The notes: generated by a model not told the origin, from the letters alone. A stretch of 64,000 bases of DNA from Notospermus geniculatus (GCA_002633025.1 NMRB01002697.1:1-64000); one strand, 5' to 3'. Counted from the stretch's first letter, positions 12,256 to 24,135 are shown. Numbers and translations are program-made.

Positions 12256-13141
12256 TTAAAGAAAAACAACGGACAGAATTTGGAAAAGAGAGAATGAATA
12301 GGGTTAAGGCATGAAGAGAGTACAAACAAAAGGGTAAATGTTGGCTTTGTGTTTGGGGAGCTATGCAAAAACTCTCTAAAATACATGTAGAGATGGTACA
12401 AATGCTGTCTACACGTGTTACCAAAGTGATTGAAAGCAATTCAAGTCGGAGCCGAAAGAACTGGAGAGTGTACATATGTCATGTACGTACATGTCTTATC
12501 CACTTTGAATAACCAGATGCAGTACTCCGCCCTTCAGCGATCACGAGACGACTGAGTGTGACAACAAAACGTCATTCGAACACAGCACTAAAAGGCAGCC
12601 GCAAACATTTGTATCATATGTCATAAAAGACTTCGAAGGTTGGACGTAACCTAAAGTCAATGTTGGCAGTCTATATCTATGTCTATGTCGTTAGCATTAC
12701 TTCTCCAGGCCCAGATATGGAGGCCTTTTTTCACGTGTCTGTCTGCTGCCTCTCACCTCATGGACTCTTTTTTCAGTTAGCTTCGTCTGGAAGACCTTCT
12801 ATCAACGAACAATCAGTCAGATCACGTTGCATACCCATCTTCCACTGCTAATGGCGCCTCTCCACGTCAGCATTTTTTCGCGCAAGTTGGCTTTCTGTAG
12901 AAGCACATTGGCCAGAAGTCGCCGTTTGTGCCACTGGCCTCAGCATACGTCGTAAAGAAATCGATGGTAAATTGCCAATTGAGGGTCGACTCGTGCGAGA
13001 AAATTTTGCTTCTGAGAGGTCCCTGAAAGTACCGCATTTACTACTAACTGCATTTAGCCATTATCCGCGCCGCTGTCTATTTGTCTGCCGTGAGATTATG
13101 CGAATGGAAGAGGGGAAGGCTCGAAAAATGGTTAACCAAAT

Positions 13142-13512
13142 TTGAGGTTTCACAAATCTGACGAAGTACGAAATATGAAATTCAACTTCATTTCCAGGAC
13201 CTAAAATATTTCTGGAGATGGTTGGTACCACAAATGTCCGTGCTGACAGTGCGTCTTTTAGCATATCATGTACGACCGACAGAGTAATGGTGCATCTTGA
13301 ATTTTTAAATTTTCACTTCATACCTACGAAGTGGAAACGAAAGATAAATTTCAAAGTTTAATATAGGTACACCATAACTCTATCGGTCTAACGTCATACG
13401 CCAAAAGACGCTCTTGCAGCAGGCGATATTTGTTGTACCAACCATCTCCTGAAATACATTACGTCAGGGAAATGAAGTTGAATTTCGTATTTTGTATTTT
13501 GCGAAACCTCAC
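13142..13512. mobile_element. Long-armed GAGGTTTCGCAAATC element, short version
   Basis: Arms of roughly 110 bases: left GAGGTTTCACAAATCTGACG through a GGAGATGGTTGGTACC segment, and the right arm mirrors it, ending GCGAAACCTCAC before TA. Shares both arms with 33942-34580. A small internal palindrome (CTTCATACCTACGAAG) marks the centre. Confidence 0.8.
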
Positions 13513-14115
13513 TAATGTGTTAGCCCCAAAGGCAATACACATCGATAATGCTTGCATTTTACATATCATGGTGGAGTTGGGAAACAGTGCACCAGCATGC
13601 AATCGTTCTCGCTGTTAGAATAACAATAGACCCGTCGGATACAGTCCTGTGCATGTAGAATACACATAACGTTGTCGTACCATTTGACGTACTCTCATGG
13701 ATTAATCAACCATTTTTCTTACACCCAGCTATAACCATGCAGCCTTTGTCCCCTGGCTGCTGTAAAACGGCCAAATCAACGCATAAATTCTCTCTCACTG
13801 GGCAAGTGGGCGATGTTTTATGTCGAGCTATTGATCAAGTTGTTTTATCAACAAGGCACTCTCGGCGCCGATCTGCGAGAGGGACAGTTATGCGTGAAGA
13901 AGGCTCAAGTTTGTCGGCATGTTCACGAGACATGAACGAGGATGCTGAACGACGTTAAAAGTAGGCATCTGTACCACCAGTAGCTACAATCCGACATAGA
14001 GCAAAGGTAAGGCTACCGGATTTGCTTGAGGAAGCAAGTGTGGACTACGGCAGTTATCGTTCGTCACTTGATGGCCGAGGGTGTATCTATTTTCGGACAA
14101 CACAAACAAACTAGT

Positions 14116-14847
14116 GCCGAATGGGTCAATGTTGTCCTGGGTATACCTTATGTTTACCCAGGATCATCCTGGGTAATCCTTTTCTTTACCCAGGACGGCC
14201 CTGGGTAAACATAAGGATCCTTAACTTTACCCAGATTGGAGTTCCCGAGTGGTGTAGTGAGGTTGATATTCAGCGTAAATCATGAAATGAAGGGTGGCCT
14301 CGAACTAGGCCTACAGCTCCTAAGTCCTTGAGAATTTACTATCGGTCCCTTTTGAAAAGTTGTAGGGATTAGTCTTTTCTCCCTATTCCACACCCCGGAG
14401 CAGGTACAGCGGTAATTTTCAGCCCTTTCGAGTTATGATCGTACTGCATGCTCTGCAAAAAGTAAATTCATGACAATGACGAAATGCACACGGATTATAC
14501 ATATTCTACCTAGGCCTATCGCTCCTAAGTCCTTGAGAATTTACTATCGGACCCTTTTGAAAAGTTGTAGGGATTGGTCTTGTCTCACTATTGCAAACCC
14601 CGGAGGAGGTATAGCGGTAATTTTCAGCCCTTTTTAGCAATGATCCTAGTGCATGTTCTCTGCCGAAAGAGACGCACATACCAAATTCCATCCACGGAGC
14701 GAACAGCACGATTCGGCCCGAACTCCCAAGGATCCTCCATAAGGATCCTTATGTTTACCCCGGATGATCCTGGGTAAAGAAAATGATTACCCAGGATAAT
14801 CCTGGGTAAACATAAGGTATACCCAGGACGACATTGACCCATTCAGT
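14116..14847. mobile_element. 732-bp Mutator-like TIR element with 9-bp target duplication
   Basis: Flanked by the 9-base repeat CAAACTAGT (14107-14115 and 14848-14856). The long inverted termini (GCCGAATGGGTCAATG and complement) continue through CCTGGGTATACCTTATG for about 100 bases. The interior carries a direct duplication (about 14298-14460 and 14508-14675, shared CTCCTAAGTCCTTGAGAATT). A 9-bp duplication with long TIRs is characteristic of the Mutator/MULE superfamily. No transposase is present. Confidence 0.85.
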
Positions 14848-15180
14848 CAAACTAGTAGGCATATTCCAATTATCGGATGACGATAGAATGGTGACCACAG
14901 TTCTCACCCTCAATAGGTGCCCATAGTAGTGATAAAAGCTATTGAAATAAGAGTGGCACCCCGGTCCTGACCAGACGTCCATACAGACTCGGAGTTTTTC
15001 CAATACTCTTCAAAGAATGGCAAGAGCATGTCTTAATTTCCCTATTGAACCATTTACTAGGTTATGGCTTATCAAGAAACCTCTTCATCTGGTGAAAACC
15101 GGTTATATGACGACTTTAGACCGCTTGTAAGAGTAAAAGTCTATCGATAGTAAACGTAAGTCGTCTCCGAATTTTGCAAA

Positions 15181-15210
15181 CTTTCGACCCTAACCGGGGT
15201 CTTCCTCAGG
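15181..15210 (-). ncRNA. CTGAGGA-stem-loop-GAAA motif, copy 1 (hammerhead-like, speculative)
   Basis: Minus strand: CCTGAGGAAGACCC, loop CGGTTA, then GGGTCGAAAG. It contains the hammerhead-core strings CUGAGGA and GAAA around a 5-bp stem, but has one extra A and no clear helix I or III. Hammerhead motifs are known in Penelope-like retroelements. No reverse transcriptase is recognisable nearby. Confidence 0.3.
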
Positions 15211-15511
15211 CACTTTCTACTTGAGATCCCAGAAGTGAATGAGCTGGATCCCACTTTTACATATAGTAAACATATGAGGCAACGGACCTGCAACCTGCAC
15301 ACTCCAATAGCCAAAGTATGGCATCAGTAAAAGATGAATAGATAGAAGGAAAATGGGGTAAAACGCGAGGTGAGAGGCGAATGCAACTCACTAGCCACAA
15401 GGTATGGTATCAATAAAAGAGAAAGAGATAGAAGGAAAAATGGGGGTGAGAATATCTATCGAGAATATCAAGTATTTTATTTGTTGCGCTACAGGCAGGT
15501 GTGGACATCAG

Positions 15512-15575
15512 GGGTAGCGAGCATAAAGGGGTTTAGGCCTGACGTAGGGTTACGACCTCTTTATGCTCGCTACCC
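15512..15575. mobile_element. 64-bp GGGTAGCG MITE with CAG target duplication
   Basis: Very short hairpin: arms GGGTAGCGAGCATAAAGGGG and the complement, flanked by CAG on both sides (15509-15511, 15576-15578). It is the internally deleted minimum of the family also seen at 15678 and 20384. Confidence 0.85.
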
Positions 15576-15677
15576 CAGATCTTCACATGGACATGACCAT
15601 GATGCCGTAAACACCCGCATTAGCTGTACAAGCCCTTTGAGATCTTGATCCAGAAATGCCAATACCCATAACGCCAG

Positions 15678-15815
15678 GGGTAGCGAGCATAAAGGGGGCG
15701 TAACCCTACGTCAGGCCTAAGCCAGGCGTAGTGCTGGTCGATGCCCTATCTTCGACCATCACTATGCCTGGCTTAGGCCTGACGAAGGGTTACGACCCCT
15801 TTATGCTCGCTACCC
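15678..15815. mobile_element. 138-bp GGGTAGCG MITE, CAG/CTG flanks
   Basis: Arms GGGTAGCGAGCATAAAGG and complement. Inner arms contain CGTAACCCTACGTCAGGCCT and its complement. Left flank CAG, right flank CTG, so the duplication is either mutated or the terminus is longer than assumed. Confidence 0.8.
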
Positions 15816-16170
15816 CTGATGTCCAAACCCAGAGCTCTATATTTAGCTATACCTGGCTGTTCTGTTTATTGCCCTCCCACCATCCTCCCACCATCACTTG
15901 GATGGTGATATGGGAAACGAAATTCTATCAATAGGTATTCAGCAGCCGGGGGCGAGCGCGTAATGAGAAAAGCCCTACCTGGCTCTCAAGCCCGCAAGAA
16001 AAATGGTTCGTAAAATCATTATTTTCTGCTCGATTTGAAAAATTCGAACACATATTTGACATACCATCAAATTTTACATTCGCTGGTAACACTCGCAAAC
16101 ACTGCACACGGATATTTTTACTTTAGGCAGAGACAATAATCTCCTTGGATTACACAATTTCCTCCTTACC

Positions 16171-16204
16171 TGTACCCCGATATTGTGGGAAATATCGGGG
16201 TACA
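16171..16204. repeat. Short perfect inverted repeat
   Basis: TGTACCCCGATATT, a 5-base spacer region, then AATATCGGGGTACA. A 34-base hairpin with no clear role. Confidence 0.7.
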
Positions 16205-16556
16205 TTAGGTCTGCGGCTCAAAGGGATGTAATGCGTGCAAAATCTGATGAGGAAGCATTAAGACTTTTATATAAAGGTTAAGCCAGGATGATTTATGCAC
16301 TCATTCACCTTTTACGCGGAGGAGTGGCCATTTCAACTTCATCCGTAAGCAAAGATGGTGTATAGTGGTGTTTATTTTCCACTTCTTGGTCTAACTGCTC
16401 GGCCCTGAGATGTCGTCATCAGAGCAATAAAATGAAATTGGTGCCACCAACATCATGCAGCCGCCCAATTGGTATTTTCCCTGGCAGTGCATGCGCTTTG
16501 GTATTTATGACAAAAAAAGAGTTACATATTTCTCTGTGTCCTCCTATTGAATAGTC

Positions 16557-16656
16557 CTGGGACGACCGCACAGGAAGTCCGATGGTGCTACCGGCGCCAA
16601 TCGGCTGTTAGTTACAACGCATTTTCCCATTAACTTAACCGCCGATAGGCACCGAA
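16557..16656. mobile_element. Truncated MITE of the CCGCACAGAAA family
   Basis: Matches 43214-43340 over the left arm and middle (ACCGCACAG, GGTGCTACCGGCGCC, ACGCATTTTCCCATTAACT), but the right arm stops after GGCACCGAAAG. A broken relic. Confidence 0.75.
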
Positions 16657-19412
16657 AGAATGCACTCTCTGACTTTTCCTGCCCTGGTCTCTTTATATGT
16701 ACATGTATTCTGTATGGAAACACTGAGATGTAAGGAACAATAGAGAACGTTATTACACTGCTGTGTAAGTGTAAAGCAATAAAATGCTAAGCATTTTAAA
16801 CATTGTAGCCTAACAGGGCTCACTTTCTATGCACGATAACTTTAATAATAACCATTACACTCAAAAGCATCTCAGAAAATTGCAATGTAATTGTGAACAT
16901 GTTTCTTCAGCAGACTGTAATTTTCTTTCCACTTGATATTCTACAGAGACAAGGTAAGAAAATTTGCCTGGTACGAATTGACACCTTGAGCACTGTAATT
17001 CAAGCCCACCGCGCACAAACGTAAAGGATTTTTGAAATTGGCAACGCCGAACACTCCGGACCAACATATATTGATATCAACGTTCAATTTTGCGGATATT
17101 GTATGTTAATATGCTGCTTTGTCTGTAGTCCTGTGAAATGGCACGGTGAGGGACGTGGGACACCAAAATAATGTACACAAATTCAGATAAGCTTACATGT
17201 AACGCCAAAAAATAACAAAGTCAACAAATATATTTGAAAACTCTGCCAGTTTGGTTGCAGCCAGGATTTAAAGGGATTCAGAGACATTATCTTAGTCGTC
17301 ATTCGCTTGTTCTTCCCCTCCGTATTTAGGCCTAACCCTGCGCCCGATCAACGTCAGGCATCACCGCATTATGTCGGATGGGTGAGTATAAAAACCATAT
17401 TATAAGCTGGTGTCGATACAATCCGAAGAAAATTGCCGAAGCACATCTTACCATCTGCAATCCACCAATTTTTTTAACTTTCTCTGCAACTGTCAATTAT
17501 GCAACATCCAGGAACACATTATGATTAATCTCATTATGTTCAATCTCATCGGAAGTGTTTTCTGAAATCATTCAATTAACAACTTAATGAATTAAGATAA
17601 AATTCGAACATCATTAGAAAAACTATGAAATTAGAAAATGGAAACTTCATTTGACTCGATTAAATCCTTCATTAAATACCTTTAAAATCAATTGGAAATG
17701 GCAGTTTAGTTGTCTCACTCAGTTTTTTCACGACATATCCATCACGAATACGGTTTCTTCTTGTTCTTCAGCAGTGCCAATCAAATGCGTTCAAATGTTA
17801 AGAACATTTCCAATTATCCGTCATTCCATACAAGAATCAAATATAAAAGTTCAACTTACAAATTTAGCATTTTATAAATGTGGACAGTATCCAAGCGATT
17901 TCTCAACAGATTTGCATTCTGACTCTCCCATATGATAGGCAAGCCCCTTCTGGATGTTTACTGCAAATTTTGTTGAATTCAGACCCGACTTCCATAAAAA
18001 AGTAGAACCTCCTGCCTATTACGTAAAGCCAAAATTCAGGCAGTGAGAGACATCTGCTGGTAAGACATGAAGTGTATCCCTCAGTTACTTCATCGTTCGC
18101 AGTTACATGTAAACCTTTATGTTTGATTCCTTTATGGTCATTCTCAGTATTTTCTGTTTTGGATTGGTTTTGTTCATGAGTAATGAAAATTATCAATTAA
18201 TTTCTGCCAAAGAACAAGCCCTTTAGTCCCCAATTATCCCCCTTGAACCACCCTTTAAAGCATTACCTGGTTTCTTTTGAAGCAGGCACTTCACTGACAA
18301 GTTACATCTTTATCAGATTGACATGCTTCTAAAGCATGATAAAAACGAACTGTTTGTTCCAAAGGCAATACGTCAGAACCAAGCATATCAAACATGTCAA
18401 TCATTCGGATTTCCACTTAACGGAACTCCAGGGTCTTCTAAAATTCTTAACTGACAAGTACAAAACTAAGTTCTACAAAGGGTTGCACTATCGTTTCACA
18501 CTTCTTTGCCCTCATATGGGGCTTCTCACTAATAAATCAGACAGACATGCCCAAAGCAAAGAGAAAAATTACCCTTCAAAAGCCAAGATAAAACCAATAC
18601 AAAGAGCGCAATAAACTTAACGGGGCTGCAAAGAGGACCCAAGACTCTACAGAAAATGCATAATTCGAAGAAGTGGGTTTTCTCTCACTGATCAACCACG
18701 CACTGAAAGGTGCATCTGTTTGATGCTTGCGTTTATCAGTTGGACGCCAAGAAAACTCAATGATTTACTGATTTATCATCTAAATACACTCTGAAATCAC
18801 TTTCAGAAAAAAAATATCGCTGTTACCATAAAGACATCAAAACCTGAAGGTTTCACCTTTGGTTTGCGACATTCTGAGAAAAACGTGATACCCAAATAAA
18901 TGTTCAATGAAACTTCTTCCAACATGTCCAATTGTTTTATACGATAGCTGTGGTTCTTCTCCATGATGTGTGAAAGTTCCATACAATTCCATTCAATAGT
19001 TCTTGTGATATGGAACATTTAGCAGACAGTAACCGTGCGCACAATGTGTCTCTCGGGTGATCTGGGTTATACATTTAGATAGGCTGTTGTACATAGGCCT
19101 ATGTACAGCGATGTGACCAACAGGTTTATCCTGCCCTGGCACCTTTATGAATTGGTCGTTCTTCACAAATTGGGGCTCAGGGCTAGTAGATTGTTGAATG
19201 CAACGGCCACCAACCCAAATTTGATTAGAAATATTATTTTAACATGGAAATTAGGGTAATAAGAGCCATCTGGTGAGAAAAACTTCAACTCATCGGAAAA
19301 GAAACAGAGTTTGCCCAAGTGGTTCCTTTAGGGTTTGATGTCTTTATGCTGTTACCAACGATACTGGTCGAACGGATCAGAAGATGACAATCATCATGAA
19401 CCTCCATACTTT
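16657..19412. other. No gene recognised
   Basis: AT-rich sequence with open frames up to 97 codons on both strands. None has a recognisable domain or convincing splice context. Cysteine patterns and known motifs are absent. Confidence 0.55.
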
Positions 19413-19742
19413 CGCTGAAATGGTAAATGTCGTCCTGGGTATATACAAAGATTACAAGCCGAACATCACCCAGGATCGTAATGTGACACCTGGATTTGAG
19501 GCTGTCTCGCCCGTGGTCACGTGACCGCCTGAAGAATGTCGTGAACAACTACACTCAACAACTACCGCGGCGCGAGACCGCGAGGTTTAACGGGATTTCT
19601 AAATAGGACTCGTTCCTAGGCACTGATTGCGGATGCTGGGTGATGTTCGGCTACAGAAACTACACCCAGGGTATTGTTTTAGTGAAGACTGAGATCCTGG
19701 GTAATCTTTGTATATACCCAGGACGACATTTACCCTTTCAGC
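19413..19742. mobile_element. 330-bp Mutator-like TIR element with 9-bp target duplication
   Basis: Flanked by CATACTTTC on both sides (19404-19412, 19743-19751). Termini GCTGAAATGGTAAATGTCGT and the complement, continuing through CCTGGGTATATACAAAGATT. The terminal motif (GCTGAA, GGGTMAATG, CGTCCTGGGTATA) is the same as at 14116-14847. Confidence 0.85.
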
Positions 19743-20262
19743 CATACTTTCCCATTCGATGCATCACCAACGACGTAACACCAATGACGTAACAATGCAA
19801 AGGGCAAAACTTTTTTTCTTATGCGTGTACCCACAAAAAATGCGTGTCCGCCATGATTTGTTTCTCACAATACACCAGAGGGTATTTTCTCTGACAACTT
19901 TGAATAAACAGTACATGACAAAGTGTGATGTATCTGGCAATGTCATCAGACTCACCGCACAACGATGACGTTAATTGATAACATTATTCATCACACAACC
20001 AATCATGGCGCAAAACACAATTCACTGCCTCAGACGGATGTCATTCGTCGCGGCTAAAAATAAACCGTCTAGTGGTTTACACTCTGAATGAGTCTCATGC
20101 CTCGGACTGTTGACCGTCGGGATTCGATGAGTTTCATATCATTGATATAGAGGATATTTCGTCAGTCGGTAAATATAATTATGATCGTCACCTGCTAGCC
20201 GCTTTCGGACATGTCGGAGCCTTCGAAACTTTCGCATGTCGGAGCCTTCGCAACTAAACATA

Positions 20263-20381
20263 GGGCCGTATTTTAGAACGTTCCTTAACATTAAGGTCCA
20301 CCTTAAATCTATTGTTCTCGATGGTTTTACAATAGACGTAAGGTCGACCTTTGCGTTAAGGAACGTTCTAAAATACGACCC
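20263..20381. mobile_element. GGGCCGTATTTTAGAACG MITE, first copy
   Basis: Hairpin element with arms GGGCCGTATTTTAGAACGTT and complement. The loop contains TCTATTGTTCTCGATGGTTT. An inverted sister lies at 20553-20671, and a CAG-flanked GGGTAGC element sits immediately at its right end. Confidence 0.8.
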
Positions 20382-20383
20382 AG

Positions 20384-20511
20384 GGGTAGCAAGCATAAAG
20401 AGGTCGTAACCCTACGTCAGGCCTAAACTAGGCGTAGTGCAAGGGCCACAACGAGCACTACGCCTGGCTTAGGCCAGACGTAGGGTTACGACCCCTTTAT
20501 GCTCGCTACCC
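20384..20511. mobile_element. 128-bp GGGTAGC MITE with CAG target duplication
   Basis: Arms GGGTAGCAAGCATAAAGAGG and complement (GCTCGCTACCC), with CAG at 20381-20383 and 20512-20514. It inserted at the edge of the preceding MITE. Confidence 0.85.
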
Positions 20512-20552
20512 CAGCTGAATGAGAAAATACATGTTGCATTTGCATAGACATT

Positions 20553-20671
20553 GGCCCGTATTCTAGAACGTTCCTTAACGTTAAGGCCGACCTTAAGTCT
20601 ATTGTAAAACCATCGAGAACAATAGATTTAAGGTGGACCTTAATGTTAAGGAACGTTCTAGAATACGGCCC
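20553..20671. mobile_element. GGCCCGTATTCTAGAACG MITE, inverted sister copy
   Basis: Same arms as 20263-20381, but the asymmetric loop is in the opposite orientation (AAAACCATCGAGAACAATAG). The pair could form a large stem across the 20384 element. Confidence 0.8.
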
Positions 20672-21262
20672 ATCGTTTCACCAGGAGCCATTGTTACGTA
20701 GGCCAAAGCGAATGGTCATGTTCGGTAACAGAGAGCAGCTGTAGAACAATGCGATGAAGGTGTTGCAATCCCTGAACTAAGGCACGACAGATGATTTTTG
20801 CTCGCCGCTGTGCAGAAGTTCTTGTGTACTGCCGCACACGCCATTGATTCCAGCGAGATTTGGTCACATCGCTGGTCATCAACCCAGAAGAATTCACTTG
20901 AATGTCTACTCGAATTCTTGTTGACAACAAGCCAGATTTCATTCATTATGAACCTCTGTTACTGTATGAATAATAAAGAACGTGTCCACCCCGTCAACGG
21001 CGGACTGGAAAAAGTGACGGGACACGAACGTGACAATCGAACGAATCGTGAAACAGGATTGGTGCCAGATTGGTCAATAAAGCGAGAATGGCAAACGATA
21101 ACATGAAGAAAATTGGCGTATTCTGCATACTATACGTTCCTTATGTCTTCTACATGCGTATTTGAGTGCTAGAAGAAATGTACTGTATCTTCACAACAAG
21201 GGAAATTTTAAGAAAATCAAATGAATGATTTCTTAAAGAATAATGAATTATTTCTTAATTAA

Positions 21263-21598
21263 AGGGAGACTACACTCATTGTAAACTTTTGAATTTTTAT
21301 CAATTCATGGAGACTATGCCATGAGTTGTGATGTCACTAGTGTCCATAGGATGAAGACCTTTATTGTAGTGAATGACCTTGTACTGTGGCCGCCTAGGCC
21401 TGTTGGTTGTACCTTCATAAATATGCATTGAACACATTATGACATCACATGTGCTGTGCGGTGTGGTCCCTTGGAATGCAATAAAAATCCTTAAAATGAT
21501 GCGTTTGCTGATTTAAAAAAAAGACATATTGCAGATATCAGTGAATTTGAATGTATTAACGATATTTCATAATTTTACACAATGAATGGCGACTCTCT
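21263..21598. mobile_element. 336-bp TTAA-flanked MITE, AGGGAGAC termini
   Basis: TTAA at 21259-21262 and 21599-21602. Left arm AGGGAGACTACACTCATTGT; right arm ACAATGAATGGCGACTCTCT. TTAA duplication points to a piggyBac- or Kolobok-type source. A partial inverted copy is at about 28085-28330. Confidence 0.8.
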
Positions 21599-22634
21599 TT
21601 AACGTCAACTAAGTGTATTCTGAAAATATTTTTTCGCAGCATCACACACATACTAAAACCACAGCGAGCGCCTCATAAATTTTTGATGCTAAGATTGATA
21701 AATCATGCGAATCAACGCCATGTACCTTACCTTTTTTATTTGATAAAGTTATCCTCAATGATAAAAAGGCCAACGGTGAGTGCTCTCCTTATCCGCTTGC
21801 GTAACAGCTTAAAATCCATTAAACGAATTGTATAATTAGTGGGCCGTTTTGTTTGTTAAAATGGCAAACATGATTATAACGGGTCGTTTACTAGCTGTCC
21901 ATAACGTGCTGCTGGAGCGAAATCAATATTTCTCAGGAGGAGCAGGTGATGACGCAACCCTAGGCGTCGTTAGGTCATCCAGACCATGGTGAAGTGACAT
22001 GAAGCATAAAACTAGATGTATCGCAGCCTTTCTTGCCTGTCCACGCGAAGTAATCAGGCACCTTGTTCACAAAGCCGCCGTAATTCCTGCGGAACCGTAA
22101 GTTGGCCAGTGCTGGCTTTCATCACTCTGGTGAAAGTGCGGTGAATGAAAAGCAAACCTGACGGCTTAGGATTCGCAAGTTGTACGAAGGCTTCCTGTGC
22201 AAGATCCCGTGAACGCTGATGTGGTATTGGACGTAACTGCTGAGATGATAGAATGAGTCGACAGAAGAAATCTGGGGCAATTAGATGTCAACGACGTGAA
22301 ATCGGAACTTAAACCTACATATAGGCGTACACGGTGACCCCCCCCCCCCCAAATGCCACCCATGAAAACGTCCGTAAAATCTTTAATAATTGAGCAATTG
22401 CTTTAATATTTCAGGTTTATGAAGAAGAATCATTGCAAGGAATATTAAATCAGAGCAGTTTCAAAAATGCCTTGGACAGTTCAAGAAAAAACATTTTGTG
22501 TAGAATCTTACTTTGGGACAAAATCAATGGTGACTGTGCAAGCTCGCTAGAAGAGAAAATTTCGATGCCTTCAATATCCAGACAAAAATCTCATGTACAG
22601 GTTGTTACGTCGGCCCAAACATGCCATGTATATA

Positions 22635-22861
22635 CAGTAAAATCACCTTTTATTGGTCGTGCTCAGAATTTCTGTAGGCCCTGGTTTTGAAGGTATTTGA
22701 GGGCCAGAATGGGGGTGGGTAATAACCGATTATGTGTCAGCATACTTCTTTGGAACTGCTGAACTGTGAAGATGATAATACCCCCATTCTGGCCCTCAAA
22801 TTCCTTCAAAACCAGGGCCTACAGAAATTCTATGCACCACCAATAACAGGTGATTTTACTG
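22635..22861. mobile_element. TA-flanked MITE 1 of a four-element train, CAGTAAAATCACC termini
   Basis: TA on both sides. Arms of about 100 bases (CAGTAAAATCACCTTTTATT and complement, continuing into TAGGCCCTGGTTTTGAAGG). TA duplication and CAGT ends fit the Tc1/mariner group. Its right TA is also the left TA of the next element. Confidence 0.85.
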
Positions 22862-22863
22862 TA

Positions 22864-23099
22864 TTTTTGTCCACATTCCAAAATTCTGAACATTATTGTA
22901 TTTTTCTTACATTTCCACCCGGGTGGAAAACATTTTCACCCGGGTGTAAAACATTTCCACCCACGTGACTTTTCACCCAGGTGGAAATATTTTCCACCCG
23001 GGTGAAAATGTTTTACACCCGGGTGGAAATGTTTTACACCCGGGTGAAAATGTAAGAAAAAATACAATAACGTTCAGAATTTTGTTATGTGGACAAAAA
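22864..23099. mobile_element. TA-flanked element 2: palindrome with an internal array of CCACCCGGGTGG
   Basis: Outer arms TTTTTGTCCACATTCC and complement, about 55 bases each. The centre (22915-23047) is a tandem array with a unit of about 21 bases built on the 12-base palindrome CCACCCGGGTGG (variants CACCCGGGTG, CACCCACGTG), alternating with AAAACATTT spacers. Both the whole element and each unit are self-complementary. Confidence 0.8.
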
Positions 23100-23101
23100 T
23101 A

Positions 23102-23567
23102 CCGTAGAGTCGGTTCTATAACATCAATCCAAAATTCAAGATTAGCAACGCCCATTTTACTACGTAGTGGTCACATGTTGGTCAAGACTGACATTCGTGA
23201 CGGGGATTTGAATAGGCCGTCAGTACTAGACGCTACTACGGGGTGTGGTTTCATGGAATAAAGATCCATTTCACCATGCATTCAAGAATTCCACGGCTCT
23301 GTTGTCAGTGGTTGACAAAAGCTTTGGATTTTGCGTGCGTGAGTGCATTCTTTATTGATACAAGTTGTATACTGCGGCATTTGACTGACAACATAGGCCT
23401 AGTGATATCCCACCACCTCATGTCTTATTCGCAAGAAACTGACCAGACCTTCTCCTATGCCCCATTGGTCAATCAATGCAGGTGGGAAACCGGGCTTAGA
23501 CATAATAATGAACTGGGGGCGGTACTTCGGCATATAGTGCATTGATGTTATAGAACCGACTCTACGG
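23102..23567. mobile_element. TA-flanked element 3, CCGTAGAGTCGG termini
   Basis: Left arm CCGTAGAGTCGGTTCTATAA and right arm its complement (TTATAGAACCGACTCTACGG), TA on both sides. The arms are near-perfect for about 29 bases. The interior of about 400 bases shows no transposase. Confidence 0.85.
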
Positions 23568-23573
23568 TATATA

Positions 23574-23836
23574 AAGTGTTTTTCACATTGAACTGGCCAA
23601 AGGTACTTAGTTGAACTCGGGAATGTGACCAGATCACATTTACCAAGAGGTAGTGGTGTTGCACAACACTGACCTGAAAACAGATTATAGCTCTTTCATG
23701 GTGTCAGCCAAAGCTGGTCAGTCATGACACTGGCTGCCGAGGGTTGTGTAACATTATTATTTGTGATCATGCCATTACACTTTAGTGACAAGAGGTCAGT
23801 CAAGTACCTTTGGCCAGTTCAACGTGAAAAACACTT
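23574..23836. mobile_element. TA-flanked element 4, AAGTGTTTTTCAC termini
   Basis: Left arm AAGTGTTTTTCACATTGAAC and right arm its complement, continuing GGCCAAAGGTACTT; TA flanks both sides. It starts six bases after element 3 ends. Confidence 0.85.
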
Positions 23837-24129
23837 TACATGGCATGTATATGGGCCACCGTAGGTTGTTCCATGGAACAATCTTGTGTGTCAGAGTGTG
23901 TCAGAGTTATGTGTGTCAGAGTTATTGTGTGTCAGACTTATTGACAATTTTGCACGTTGTATATCCAGGTGTGCTTGCAACGCAGAGGTGCACATTTGGA
24001 GCATATCATGGAACGGCGATAAAACAAAGGCTGTTGGACATTCATGACTGAAACTTGGTGGACAAGTCAGGCGTGGACTGAAGTTCATTTGTACCAAATA
24101 TGGTTGGATTGCAGAAACGATTGTGAATT

Positions 24130-24135
24130 TTTATT
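24130..24135 (-). terminator. Candidate polyadenylation signal AATAAA for gene A
   Basis: AATAAA on the minus strand, about 40 bases beyond the stop codon of the gene A terminal exon. The position suits cleavage soon after. No transcript evidence. Confidence 0.35.

Noticed and set aside
22915-23047. CRISPR-like regular spacing of repeats
   Set aside because: The spacing is regular but units are palindromic 12-mers with near-constant 9-base spacers in animal DNA; spacers are not unique.
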